A stretch of DNA of 64,000 bases from Adiantum capillus-veneris (GCA_014529385.2 CM043944.1:64010248-64074247), one strand, 5' to 3'; shown: positions 10,823 to 20,586, counted from the stretch's first letter. Program-made: numbers and translations. Notes: generated by a model from the letters alone, not told the origin.

Positions 10823-11386
10823 TCAGATGAAATTTCTCATTGGTCGCTGTCGGATCTCATCGACCTCCTCCATGGTCAGTACTCTGGTAGGGCGTCTTGC
10901 ATGTCGAGCTAGAGTGATCTGTATCTTTTGTTGCAGCCTTCGTCTGTAGTGGGAGACCCCCCGAGGTCGTGGATGTCTGGATCTGCCAAGTTCCGTGGCT
11001 CGATCAAGTAGTGTACCTCTAGTATGAGTAGGCTCTGAGATTTGTTGTAATGACTGCTCCGTTGGCTCTCCTGTGGTTGGTGTAAAGAAATCTGTGATTC
11101 GTCTCTGAGACTGTCTTTCCTCTGATGTTCTCAGCAAGCTCTCCCTAAGTTTGCGCAGCTCTAGCAAGAACAATTCGAGACACCTCTGATCCTTGTATCT
11201 CATGACTCTAGAAAAAGGTCCAAATCCTTCTCTGAACAGGCAGTGGAAGCGGCCGCGTATCTCATAGTATGCTGGGCAGTGACATGTGTAGTGCAGCTCT
11301 GTCTCTGGCTCTAAGTTGCATAGGTGACATATCCTAGCTCTTGCCGGCAACCCTCGAAATCGGCCAGTCTCGATTTGGAGCTGATG
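10823..11386 (-). pseudogene. LINE B ORF2: C-terminal zinc knuckle and PIP-box-like motif
   Basis: The open segment reads ARICHLCNLEPETELHYTC, a C-x2-C-x8-H-x3-C knuckle of the kind that closes many LINE ORF2 proteins and binds nucleic acid. About 70 residues downstream the motif QRRITDFF (nucleotides 11084-11107) matches the canonical PCNA-interacting box Q-x-x-I/L/M-x-x-F/Y-F/Y. The tail is basic (HYRRRLQQKIQITLARHARR). It ends MRNFI then TGA at 10823. The segment is intact from 11386 to the stop. Confidence 0.75.
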
Positions 11387-11832
11387 TCAGGATGTGCGTA
11401 TCTGTCCAATAGGGCATCTTATCCCATGAGATAAGTGTGTGTCCATGTATGCAGGCCTAGTCACAAAGCCGTCCTCCGTGAGTTGGAGAAGATGCTCTCT
11501 GTAGAAGGCCATCTTCGTGCCCAACTCCTGTGTCGGCTGTATCCATGTGCTCCTGGTATTTAGCTGAATCAGATCCTGACGTATGAGTCTGGTGATCTCT
11601 GTCCGTGTGAGAGACAGGGAGGGTGCATCCAGAGAGTATTGAAGCGGAGGTAATGTATCCATCTTGAGACCATGCGACTGAAACCATGCCGTCATCTGTC
11701 CATACCAACATGTTGTATCACCTTGTAGAGCTAGTTGTCGAGGTGACTCCAAGGCAGCCGAGCGTATCTTTCCCTGGGGAGATCCCATAGACCGTGCATA
11801 AAAGAAACTGATCTCGTCAACGCCTCCACCAC

Positions 11833-11866
<34 letters not shown>

Positions 11867-12270
11867 GCTAGCTCGGCTCGGATAATCTCATGTGGTATTG
11901 AGGCCTTAGCCCGAATCATCCGAGCGATTATAGAGACCAGAGGCCTCTCCATACATCTCCATCCATCTGTGTTGCCAGATCTCCCCCGGCGGTCTACTGA
12001 GGGTCCCCATACCTGAACTCCATAGAGCATAGCTGGAGTCACTAGAGTGTCAAAAAGCCAAAGCTTTGTTCGCGGTTCCTAAAACTGAACCTGCGAACAC
12101 ATCCTCTCTAGTCCTCCCAAAGCTGCATATGCTCTCGTCAGTCTAGTCTCTGATGCTCTCCTTAGTGAAAACACCGGTCCACCGAAGACTACCCCAAGAT
12201 AAGTATATGCATCTGTGTACTCCACAGTCTCCTAGCCATGCATAAATGTGGGTGCCGACCTCCTGACCCA
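11387..12270 (-). pseudogene. LINE B ORF2: post-RT region containing a poly-proline-encoding G tract
   Basis: From 12270 the RT frame continues through YLGVVFGG, RRASETRLTRAYAALG and PAMLYGVQVWGPS, normal post-RT LINE sequence, interrupted by stops. At 11835-11864 thirty consecutive G on the plus strand encode a proline run (ELAAPPPPPPPPP) and the frame changes after it. The 11788-11387 segment (SLTRTEITRLIRQDLIQLNT, YREHLLQLTEDGF) then runs in the same frame as the zinc-knuckle segment, separated by a single TGA at 11387-11389. Confidence 0.65.
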
Positions 12271-13454
12271 CTATGGTGTGGTGTTGAACACCATAACCTT
12301 GGTTTTTCCCAGATTGACAGACAATCCATTGTCACGAGCAAATGTATGCAGAGCATCCAAGTGACGCTGCATCCCCTCTGGTGAGTCAGAGATCAGCACG
12401 ATATCATCAGCATATAGTAACAGCGGAATCCATGTCCCTTCTAGTTGGGCCCCCCTGTCCCCCTGACGCTCTACATAGTCCGAAAACTCATCCACATACA
12501 TCCCAAAAAGAGTCGGGGATAGGGGGCATCCCTGCTTTACTCCAATATTGGAGAGGACCATGTCCGACATTCCCTCAGTGGTGCGTACCAGCCCCATCAC
12601 TGTCCGTATAGAGCCAGAATCCCCCAAATCAGCTCTGTAGGCACACCCATGCCCTGTAATGTGCGTATGAGTCTAGCTCTCGGCACTGTGTCGAAAGCTT
12701 TGCGGAAATCCAGAAAGCAACAATAGATCTTCTTGCCATGGTGTCTACCCTCCTCAATAATAGCTCTGAGTGTCAGAATCTGGTCAAGAGTGGAGAAACC
12801 TCTCCTGAAACCTGCTTGCCCTCGTGCTCTTATGCCCTCTCGCTCTGCCCATCTACTCAGCTCTTGTTCAAGAATGGATGCATACAGCCTAGCTAATGTG
12901 TGCCCAACCATGATGGTGCGATAATTCCCAGGAATCATGGGATCTCCTGACTTAAAAATAGGCACAATCGTGGACATACTCCAAGTCTCAGGGAAGCCTT
13001 CATACATGGCTCGATTAAACATCATAGCCAGGAGCTTTGCGAGCACATCCCTGGCATGGATGAAGTGCTCTGCTACCAGACCATCATGATCATGTGTTCT
13101 CCTTGTCTTCATCTTGTCAATAGCTTTCCTTACCCTCTCGGCAGTAAAGAAAGAACATGTCTCCGGGCATGTCTCTAGTGAGTCCGGTAGAGGTGGTTGT
13201 CCTGGTGTTGTGTAGAGAGATGTGGCATATTCCCCCCATGTCTCGGTGGAGGTGACCGCTGGTGGTGGTGAATGTTCGTGGAATAGCCTCCATGCTTCGC
13301 CCGAGTCCTGACTTATAAATAACTGATACAGATCTTGCTCTAGCTGGGATATATAAGCCCTTTTCTTTCGTCGCACTAGGCGGCGAAAGATAACCCGTGA
13401 TTGTCTATGTGTGGTAATACCCATGATCACTTCCCTCTGTAACTTGATCCTCAT
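12271..13454 (-). pseudogene. LINE B ORF2: reverse transcriptase
   Basis: Two open segments in different frames (13454-12597 and 12627-12271) cover the RT. Motifs in order: RRLVRRKKRAYISQLEQDLY (linker helix), HDHDGLVAEHF, IVPIFKSGDP, NYRTIMVGHTLARLYASILE, QAGFRRGFSTLDQILTLR, CFLDFRKAFDTV (catalytic Asp), KQGCPLSPTLFGMYVDEF, and LLYADDIVLI (catalytic pair, near 12395-12425), ending GKTKVMVF. The frame switch near 12600-12627 implies an indel. Sequence after 12271 continues in the same frame with stops as the thumb/connection region (12270-11390). Confidence 0.9.
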
Positions 13455-13470
13455 CTCTCTACACTCCTCA

Positions 13471-14529
13471 TCATACCATCATCATACCAACTGTTCTGGA
13501 GCATTTTTCCAGATCGTCTCCGTGTAGGCTGGTTGTGGGGGTATGCTTCGGATGTTGCATCATGGAGCTCTCTATCAGTATCTGACTGAGCTCATCTAGT
13601 GGCCGTCCTGGCTCCTGGGTGCATAGCTTCCTGTATATCTCATCCATATACATAGAGTCCGTCTCCCTCATGAAGGTATACCGGATGTGTGTAGGGACCT
13701 CTCCTAATGGAGCTGTGCTGAACTGAAACGTCAGGGTGAAGGACAAGATAGCATGATCAACTGCTACTCCAACTGGCCTAGTGCCCACCATGAAATCTTG
13801 AAAGAATGGAATGAAACCTGGCTGGGCCATAACATAATCCACTGTGCTGGCACCATGTCGGTGTGGAAAGCAAGTAAAACCTCCAGCTGTCGAAAATCTT
13901 TGTAGGCCATTCAAAATGGCCAATCTATGTGCGGTTCCCATATCTATCAAGTATCTGCCATATTCCGTGTATTCCTCATCTTGTGATAATCTGGATAGAC
14001 CCATCTCTGTATCGTCCAGCTCCCTAAGCATTTCCTCAGAAGTATCATAAAATATTGTCTGGTGGTGGGCAGTCCTAGCATTGAAATCCCCTAGTATGAT
14101 AATGTCACCATCCTTAGAAAACTCCCATATGTCATTATCCAAAATAGCAAAGGGAGATTGCCCCCTAGGTGATGCATATACTGACGTACTAGGAGGAAAG
14201 TAACAAATAGCAATGTAGAGGTATCTGCCCGTCTTTGCCCTGAGCCCCACCCACATGTACCTAGCATGCTCATCCCTGCGCGCTATATATATCAATGGCT
14301 GCAACTCCTCCCTAAATAAAACTGCCACTCCCCTTGAGCCTCGTCCTCTATGCTCTGATCTGGTCTCTTGTCTGCAGGCTGTCTCCCATATATATCTGCT
14401 CACCTGTGGCATGGATTGCCCAGGGGCTTGATGCGTCTCCGAGTAGAAGATGATGTCTCTCCCTGTGAAGCTATCCTCAAAGGCCCCTACATCAAGACGA
14501 AGTGAACCGTTACAATTCCAGGTTGCCAT
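13471..14529 (-). pseudogene. LINE B ORF2: APE-like endonuclease
   Basis: The ATG at 14529 begins MATWNCNGSLR, the normal N-terminus of a LINE endonuclease (WNxNG). Further motifs are IIFYSETHQ (catalytic Glu), RGSRGVAVLF, YLYIAICYFPPST, IIILGDFNART (catalytic Asp/Asn), STVDYVMAQP, and VAVDHAILSF in place of the usual SDHxP. The frame ends at 13471 inside a perfect 11-bp tandem duplication, and the RT begins right after it in another frame. Enough motifs remain to assign function confidently, although this copy cannot make a full ORF2. Confidence 0.88.
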
Positions 14530-14582
14530 CTTTAGTGTGGTCCCATGGGTCTCGCACCGTCATGCGGGACGTCGCTCCAATA

Positions 14583-15149
14583 TCACCACCTTTCCATCTC
14601 TGTAAAAAGCAATCTTCCCCTTTTTCCTTGCTGCTCTAATTTCCGCATTACTTCTTGCATATGAGCAATCTGCGAGAGGGTGAGGTCATCTCCAAGAGAG
14701 ATGCCAGTCTTCTTTAGAGTCGGTCTCTTCTTCAGGAAATCCTTCTTCGCTTCCATGGATGGGAAGCAGAGAATGAGTGCCCTTTCCTTCGAGGTTTCTC
14801 CGTTGCTTTCGCTTTTCTTTGTGCCCACTCTCCAAGCCCTCGTATGTGTCTGTTCGTTGACCCCCATCAGAGTGATGAGTTCTTTCACCTCTTCCTCCAC
14901 ATTATCTTGGTCTCTGAGGCCACATATCCTTACGTGTAAGGCCCGCACCTGTCTCCTTTGCTCCTCTTCTAGTGTCAAGTTGATGATGGTTGGTGTGGGG
15001 GTTGGGGTTATTTCCTTGCCTTTCCCTTTCTTGACGATCTCGATCCATTTTTCGGCCTTTTCTGCTTTTTGTTGGGTCTTTGTGATGACATCTACCCACG
15101 AGGTCGTCATTTCTTTTTGTTGCTCCCCACCTTCTTTGATGGCCCGCAC
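14583..15149 (-). pseudogene. LINE B ORF1, C-terminal RNA-binding-like segment
   Basis: These 188 codons continue the ORF1 product. A Lys-rich helical region precedes VRALHVRICGLRDQDNVEEE, TRAWRVGTK, RALILCFPSMEAKKDFLKK and LGDDLTLSQIAHMQEVM. That order resembles the RRM-like and C-terminal domains of L1-type (transposase_22-like) ORF1 proteins. The fold match is by motif order only. It ends MERW, 53 bases before the endonuclease ORF. Confidence 0.65.
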
Positions 15150-15174
15150 TTGTTCTTTAATCGTGTTAAGCTCT

Positions 15175-15450
15175 TCAATTTACTGAGGGTTGAAGCTCTC
15201 CCTCTTCGAGGACATTCTGCGATCGCACCTCTGCAAGCTCTTTCTTGAGTAGTGCGATTTCCTCATCTTGAGCCTTCACGCGATCCTCGAGTGTATTTAT
15301 TGTGTTTTCCTGTGCTGCCACGCGCGCGTCGAGTATGTTGATAGTACCTAGGAGGTGGCGGTTGATCATGCTAATGGACTCGCTCAGTTCTTCTTTGCAT
15401 TTTTGGATGGCATCCTCCACCGGGTCATCCTTGCCACTCTGCTTCCTCAT
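15175..15450 (-). pseudogene. LINE B ORF1, N-terminal coiled-coil segment
   Basis: The ORF starts with ATG at 15450 and gives 91 residues. From about residue 35 there is a heptad-like pattern (INILDARVAAQENTINTLED, RVKAQDEEIALLKKELAEVR) strongly suggesting a trimeric or dimeric coiled coil, as in L1-type ORF1 proteins. It ends at a TGA (15175-15177). The following basic/RRM-like part lies in another frame, so a single-base indel near 15178 most likely split one protein. Confidence 0.7.
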
Positions 15451-15525
15451 GGTCGGAAGGCCGCCCCGAGAGATGTAGAAAGTCTCCCCGCGGCTAAGGG
15501 TTTTTTCTTTCTTTCTTTCTTCTCT

Positions 15526-15566
<41 letters not shown>

Positions 15567-15967
15567 GTACGCGGCTAAGTCTCTCTTTCTCTCTCTACGT
15601 GGCTAATTTTTTTTTCTCTCTCTACGCGGCTCACCTCCCTCTCTCTCTACGCTTGAAAAATCCTCTCTTTCACTCTCTACGCTTGAAAAAGTCCTCTCTT
15701 TCTCTCTCTCTCTATGCTTTTCTGTTTCTCTCTCTCTACGGAGGTTTCCCCCCTTCCTTCTCTCTCTACGCTAGGTTGGGGAGTTGCGGGGAGAGCACGA
15801 GGGAGCGGGGGCAGGGGCAGCGGCAGTGGCAGCACAGCACAAGCGGGGGGCAGGGGCGAACGAGAGAGAGAGGGTGCGGGAGCAGCAGGGGAGCGCGAGG
15901 GGCAGGGGCGGGTAGGGAGCGCGAGGGTGCGGGAGCAGCAGGGGGGGAGCGCGAGGGGCAGGGGCAG

Positions 15968-16052
<85 letters not shown>

Positions 16053-16080
16053 TGGAAAGGCTTTCCATGCTGATAACAAG
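15451..16080 (-). repeat. Repeat-rich 5' leader of LINE B: (TG)n, ctctctacg iterations, G-rich duplications, (AG)n
   Basis: On the plus strand the order is: (TG)n at 15531-15564; at least six imperfect units containing 'ctctctacg' between 15590 and 15775; a G-rich block (15780-15965) containing two copies of a unit of about 45 bp ('gagggtgcgggagcagcagg...'); a short (AC)n; and (AG)n at 15980-16049. ORFs called here encode RE/SL repeats and are artefacts. I interpret it as the LINE promoter/5' UTR plus microsatellites, but the LINE 5' end itself is not defined. Confidence 0.6.
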
Positions 16081-16400
16081 CTGCTCATACAAGTGACCAA
16101 GCGTGGTCCGGCATAGATTTGACATGCCCAATGGATAGACCCGAGATACACACAACTGCGACTGCTATTGACAGTGCCAACTGCTCTTGCACACGAGACC
16201 ATTGACATGGTCTCCACATGGGCTGCTCTAGCCTCCTAAGAAACTGAGGCTGTGCTGGGATTTCCTAACAAGAAGATCGATCTGGAGGGAGAGAGATAAG
16301 CCTCATGGCATGGATGCCGTCTAGAGGTTGTGGAACACCTCTACTCCGTGCGTGCACCTGATGTGGTGCTTTGCATCTGAATGATCACCTTGTCTCCTCG
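16081..16400. other. Non-coding stretch, nothing recognised
   Basis: There is no convincing ORF, RNA gene or repeat here. It separates the LINE B leader from the Ty3 relic. Confidence 0.5.
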
Positions 16401-16655
16401 AGTATGTCAAACATTTATGATTTTTAAACACTAAAATTTGCTCCAAGCAAGTTATGTCGTCATTGAGTTAAAGCGTGTATCATTGCTAAAAGCTCCTCCT
16501 TGTAAATCTGTGGAAACCTCTCAGGTTAGTATGTCAAACTTTTATGATTTTTAAACACTGAAATTTGCTCCAAGCAAGTTATGTCGTCATTGAGTCAAAG
16601 CATGTATCATTGCTAAAAGCTCCTTCTTGTAAATCTGTGGAAACCTCTCAGGTTT
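16401..16655. repeat. 127-bp tandem duplication at the end of the Ty3 relic
   Basis: The block beginning agtatgtcaaac at 16401 is repeated at 16528 with only a few mismatches, including the conserved 'tgctccaagcaagttatgtcgtcattgag'-type core. The right-hand copy overlaps the end of the RNase H coding segment of the minus-strand Ty3 relic, so the duplication arose inside pol sequence. Confidence 0.85.
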
Positions 16656-17870
16656 AGAGAACATTCTACTCTTGTAAGCTATGACATGGTCCTTCTGCAA
16701 TAAGACCGCTCCCAGACTGTTACCACAAGCATAACAATAAACCTCAAAATGCTTATGCAAATTTGGTAATATCAAAACAAGACCAGCCGTCAACTTCTCT
16801 TTGAGTGTATTGAATGTTGCAATTTCTGAGGGTCCCCAAGTAAACGGAACACCTTTTTGCGTTAGGGTGTGCAAAAGCGAAGCAATCATCACAAACTTTC
16901 TAATGAACCGCTTGTAATACGAGCATAAATCCAAAAAGCTTCGAACTTCATGTAGAGTCTTTAGTTTTGGCCAAATTTCAAATGGTCTCTATCTTGGTTG
17001 GGTCCATTTGAACACCTTTTGTTGAGATGACGTGTCCCAAAATTTTTTTATCTTTGGCATGAAAACCTCTCTCTTTTTCCCGTTGGTCTCCAATTTGTGT
17101 TTCTACAGTGCCTCAAAACCTTGTAAGAGATGTTTCAAAACCTTGTAAGAGATGTTTCTGGTGATCTTCATAATTCTTGGAGAATACGATGATATTGTCA
17201 AAGAAGGTGCCCACAAATAGTCGATACTCTCAAAAATCCGGTCCATCATCTTGTTGAACGTTGGAGAAGCATTTGTGAAACTGAAAAGCATCCCCACATA
17301 ATCAACAAATACTCCTACAATTTGAAGGATGTCTTGAAGGTTGTCTTGTGCACATCTTCAGGAGCGATCTGGATCTGATAGTAGCCACTTTTCAGATCGA
17401 TTTTGTTGAAACACGAAGAATTTTGTAGTCTGTCAAGTATATCATTGATCTTGGGTATTGGAAACATGTTCTTGAAGGTGACTTTGTTGAGAGCTCTGTA
17501 GTCAATGTACATTCTCCAAGATCCATCTTTATTCAAAACTAGAAGCATTGATGAACAAAAAGGCAATGCATTAGGTTGAATTAGACCCTTTTCAAGAACT
17601 TCTTACTTGGCTCGTTATTTTCTCATTACTCACTCTGTAAGGTGGCCGGTTTGATGGTGTATTGCCAAGTATTAAATCAATCGTATGATCTTCAGGTCTC
17701 TCAGGAGGTAGCTCTCCAGGCTAACCCTCAGAGAAATAATCGGCATGAGCCTGCAAAAATTCTTCTCATTCTTGTTCTAAGTGTCACAAATTTGTCTTGT
17801 TATGTTCTTCCAAATCTCTCAAAAAGATCGAGTAAACAAAAAGATTGGATTTCATGAATTAAGAAGCCGA
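16587..17870 (-). pseudogene. Ty3 pol relic: RT and RNase H
   Basis: Minus-strand segments carry Ty3 reverse transcriptase and RNase H: 17566-17315 (VLNKDGSWRMYIDYRALNKV, FPIPKINDILDRL, KIDLKSGYYQIQIAPED), 17297-17103 (SFTNASPTFNKMMDRIF, RT catalytic region badly decayed) and 16934-16587 (YYKRFIRKF, ACGNSLGAVLLQKDH, YKKELLAMIHALTQ). It resembles the RT/RNase H of Gypsy C (57000-57700) in motif order, so it may belong to a related chromovirus lineage. No integrase or LTR could be attached. It is a truncated, many-times-broken relic. Confidence 0.85.
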
Positions 17871-19330
17871 TAGAAGTGGTATTGATTTGCCATTTAGTTT
17901 TACATCTAGGAGGATTTCTCTGTCCTTCTCATTTTTCAATGTTGCCTTCCTAGCCCAATAATCAACCACAACTGTCGACATGGTTCGTGTGAAACAGACG
18001 TTATGAAGGGCCTTCATCTCGGAGAGAGGTCACTCTTGATAAGTGTAGTAGCGCTCAACTGGGCAGGACAAACCCACACAAGAGGAGACCAAGACACCTG
18101 TAGACAATGAAGAATCATTGAGCACCATAGGAGGAAGATGCCCAGGCATGCTAGCTATGCCTAGATACATCTTCCCATGGGAATGATACTCCATTGAGTG
18201 GTATCTTGTTTTTTTAGACGATGGATGACATCTAGATAGGCAAGTTTATTAGCCTTTAGATTTAGGGAATTTTCCCTAGATGAGAGAAACATTTCATTGT
18301 GTGTCCTGTATTGTTGTCATTAGTCACATTGGTTTCTCAAAGGTTATTATTTCCATATGAATAATGGAATGCATTTTCTTTTTTTTTTCCATATTACATT
18401 TTTGGAGAAGCTGGTTATTTAAATTTTGTATACACCACAAGTCTCCATTACAGTCATCTCATTTTTGAAGAGGGCTTGCAATTGCCCTTTTAGAATCTAA
18501 ACCTGGAAGTTAATCAGCATTCCTCATAGGCCTCGTGAGTAGTTTGCTTCAATGCAACACTTGCAGAGGAGATGACGAAATGGTGAGGGGACTAGCACCC
18601 TAGGACTCTTATCATCTAGAAGAATGTCATACATGCAGGTCACCCGCTAACATAAGCCGTATAATCTTTCTGCTTTATGCCTCCATTGATGACAAAGCCT
18701 TCGAGGATTGTGATTTACGAGAGCATAACCGCCCAACAGAAGCCTTGTAATCTTGCTGCTTTCTGCCTCCATTGATGACAAAGCTTTCGAGGATTGTAAT
18801 TACGAGAGCATAACCTAAAGGAAGTTCAATTCTGGTAGGAGAATGCCAGGTAGCCCAACTACCAGTCTTGCAGAATCAATTTGCTAGAAAGTGCAGTTCT
18901 GGTAGGAAGGTAGCCCGACTATCAGTCTTGTAGAATGAATCTGCCCACTAAGTGACATCCTTTGCTATGAAAGGTGTGATAATCTGATAGTGGCAAAGAG
19001 TATGGATGAGTAACATGTTTTAACAAGGCTTGGTGCAAAAGAAAAGGAAATGGGGCGTGCTTGACTTGTCAAAGCTGTATTGAAGATTGCGTGCAGCAAT
19101 GTTGGCTAAAGACAGAGGAAATATAGTATGAAAAGGGCACATAACGAAGGGTTGAGTTAAGTGCCTTTGCTGCTATTCAACGAAGGTTAAGTGCCTTTCC
19201 TTGATTGAATTAGAGGTTAAGTGCCTTTGCTGTTGGCTAAAGAAAGAGGAAATATAGTATGAAAAGGGCCCATAACGAAGGGGTGAAACGTAGGGTAGGA
19301 CTGTTGCGGTCTCAAGTTTTACATAATGAC
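17871..19330. other. Non-coding stretch with several local tandem duplications
   Basis: No gene recognised. Direct repeats: 18657-18735 versus 18740-18812 (both contain 'gcctccattgatgacaaag' and 'gagagcataacc'); 18835-18890 versus 18892-18945 (both contain 'ttctggtagga' and 'gtagccc'); and the phrase 'gaggaaatatagtatgaaaaggg' at about 19119 and 19249, bracketing three copies of 'gttaagtgcctttgc/c'. These look like slippage or unequal-exchange products, not functional arrays. Confidence 0.6.
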
Positions 19331-19356
19331 AAGGTAGGTGGTTTTTTGTTTTGCAG

Positions 19357-19553
19357 ATTCAGAACTTCTACATCCTACCAAGGATGGTGATGATCCATCC
19401 ATTGCTCAAGCTAAAACGTTGAAGGCGCAGATAGTGACTTTGACAGATGGCATTCCGGCGCTTGTTCAAAGAATGAAAAATTGCTTGGATGCTTGTGAAA
19501 AGAAGCAAAGGCTTGCAGAAGAAAGCAAACAACCTCTACCTTGCTTTTTCCAG
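19357..19553 (+). CDS. Exon-like ORF of unknown protein
   Basis: An open frame is bounded by a pyrimidine-rich tract ending ttttgcag (19348-19356) and by cag followed by gtattt (19551-19559), a plausible acceptor and donor. The exon would be 197 bases, entering in phase 1 and leaving in phase 0. It encodes about 65 residues containing DGDDPSIAQAKTLKAQIVTL and IPALVQRMKNCLDACEKK, helix-forming and unlike retroelement sequence. I could not name the family. Neighbouring exons were not identified, so it may be an isolated gene fragment captured among repeats. Confidence 0.35.
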
Positions 19554-20560
19554 GTATTTTAAGTTTGCTTGTTGGAGTATCCATGGGATTGTCAGTGCTA
19601 GAGGCACATGTGTTTAACAGAAGCTTTTGCTTCGGACTTAGGATGTGCATAAGGTTTGGGAGAGTCTATCGCCTTGTCGAGGCTAACGGATGACATCTCA
19701 GACAGTGGTTGAGAAGAAAAAGGATTGATCCATGTGCTGTATGCCACATTTGATCTGTAAAAGCTTGTTTGTTAAGTACTCAAAAAGCTGTCACTAGGTT
19801 TTTTGTGTGAAGTTTTATTTTTGAGGAATGATAAGAGGACTGGTGAAACAAGCAGATGTGCTTAAATTTGGAGGGAATTATGATGTAATGTGCCCGTGTC
19901 AACCTTTCAAGCATGTCATGTCAAATTTCACAGGGATTTCTCAAACTAATCTTCGAACTGTTAAGATGAACCGTTGCAAGAGGTTTGGTGCTATTGAAGT
20001 TGAACACTGCAGGACCTTTGCTTATTCCACAATGTCAACCATGGTCGCTACAATGTGACCCCCATGAACATAATTGTATAGTGTAGAGGATATGTGGGTC
20101 CTCATGGAGTACTTTGCTTCATTTGAGCTTGGCTTGTTTTATATATGTCAACCATGGTCGCTACAATGTGGGGGCATATATCCCCCATGAACATGGTTTT
20201 ATTTGATATGCTATTTGTCATCTTCCACGAGTGAAGGGTGAGATTGCAATGTTGTCAATATGTTGCGACTAATGTTATGTTGCAAGTGGAATGATGCATC
20301 TTTGTCAACGTTGTACGCGCATTCTAGTGAGGATTTCCAAACGTCGAGCAAGTTTTCCCGAGCGATCCCAAAAAGTGAGTAAAACAAGGGAAAATAATAC
20401 ATAAGAAATCACAAAGCATTGAGTATTTTCACTACCTGTGAGCACTATAACAAGAGGGTGAAAATAAATATTTCTATATAGTTCACACATTCCATCGTAG
20501 AAATCTTACTCAGTTCTATAGACATGGTCCACACTGTGTTGTATTTTGTTGATCAAATAT

Positions 20561-20586
20561 CCATATTCTATGATCATAGAATATGG
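20561..20586. repeat. Perfect 26-bp palindrome
   Basis: The sequence is ccatattctatga immediately followed by its exact reverse complement, with no spacer. The sequence immediately around it is AT-rich, so a chance origin is possible, but 13-bp perfect arms are uncommon. Confidence 0.85.

Larger units (their letters stand above)
10823..16050 (-). mobile_element. LINE B: second, distinct non-LTR retrotransposon family
   Basis: On the minus strand the order is: a repeat-rich leader (16050-15451), a coiled-coil ORF1 (15450-14583), and an ORF2 with APE endonuclease (14529-13471), reverse transcriptase with a YADD box (13454-12271) and a C-terminal zinc knuckle (11350-10823). ORF1 ends 53 bases before the ORF2 ATG. 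ORF1 lacks the CCHC knuckle seen in LINE A, and the two ORF2 proteins are clearly different families. Disruptions include a frameshift in ORF1, an 11-bp tandem duplication between endonuclease and RT, several stops, and a 30-base poly-G tract. No poly(A) tail is evident after the ORF2 stop. Confidence 0.88.

Noticed and set aside
14680-15186. 168-codon plus-strand ORF opposite LINE B ORF1
   Set aside because: Antisense shadow of a well-supported ORF1. Its composition mirrors the coiled-coil codons.
15530-16096. Long plus and minus ORFs through AG/TG repeats (RE- and SL-repeat proteins), also at 27645-28066 and 63522-63944
   Set aside because: They are open only because dinucleotide repeats contain no stops. 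There is no independent coding signal.
19828-20058. 76-codon ORF downstream of the exon-like island
   Set aside because: No splice context, no motif, and its end lies in a duplicated phrase (20032/20146).
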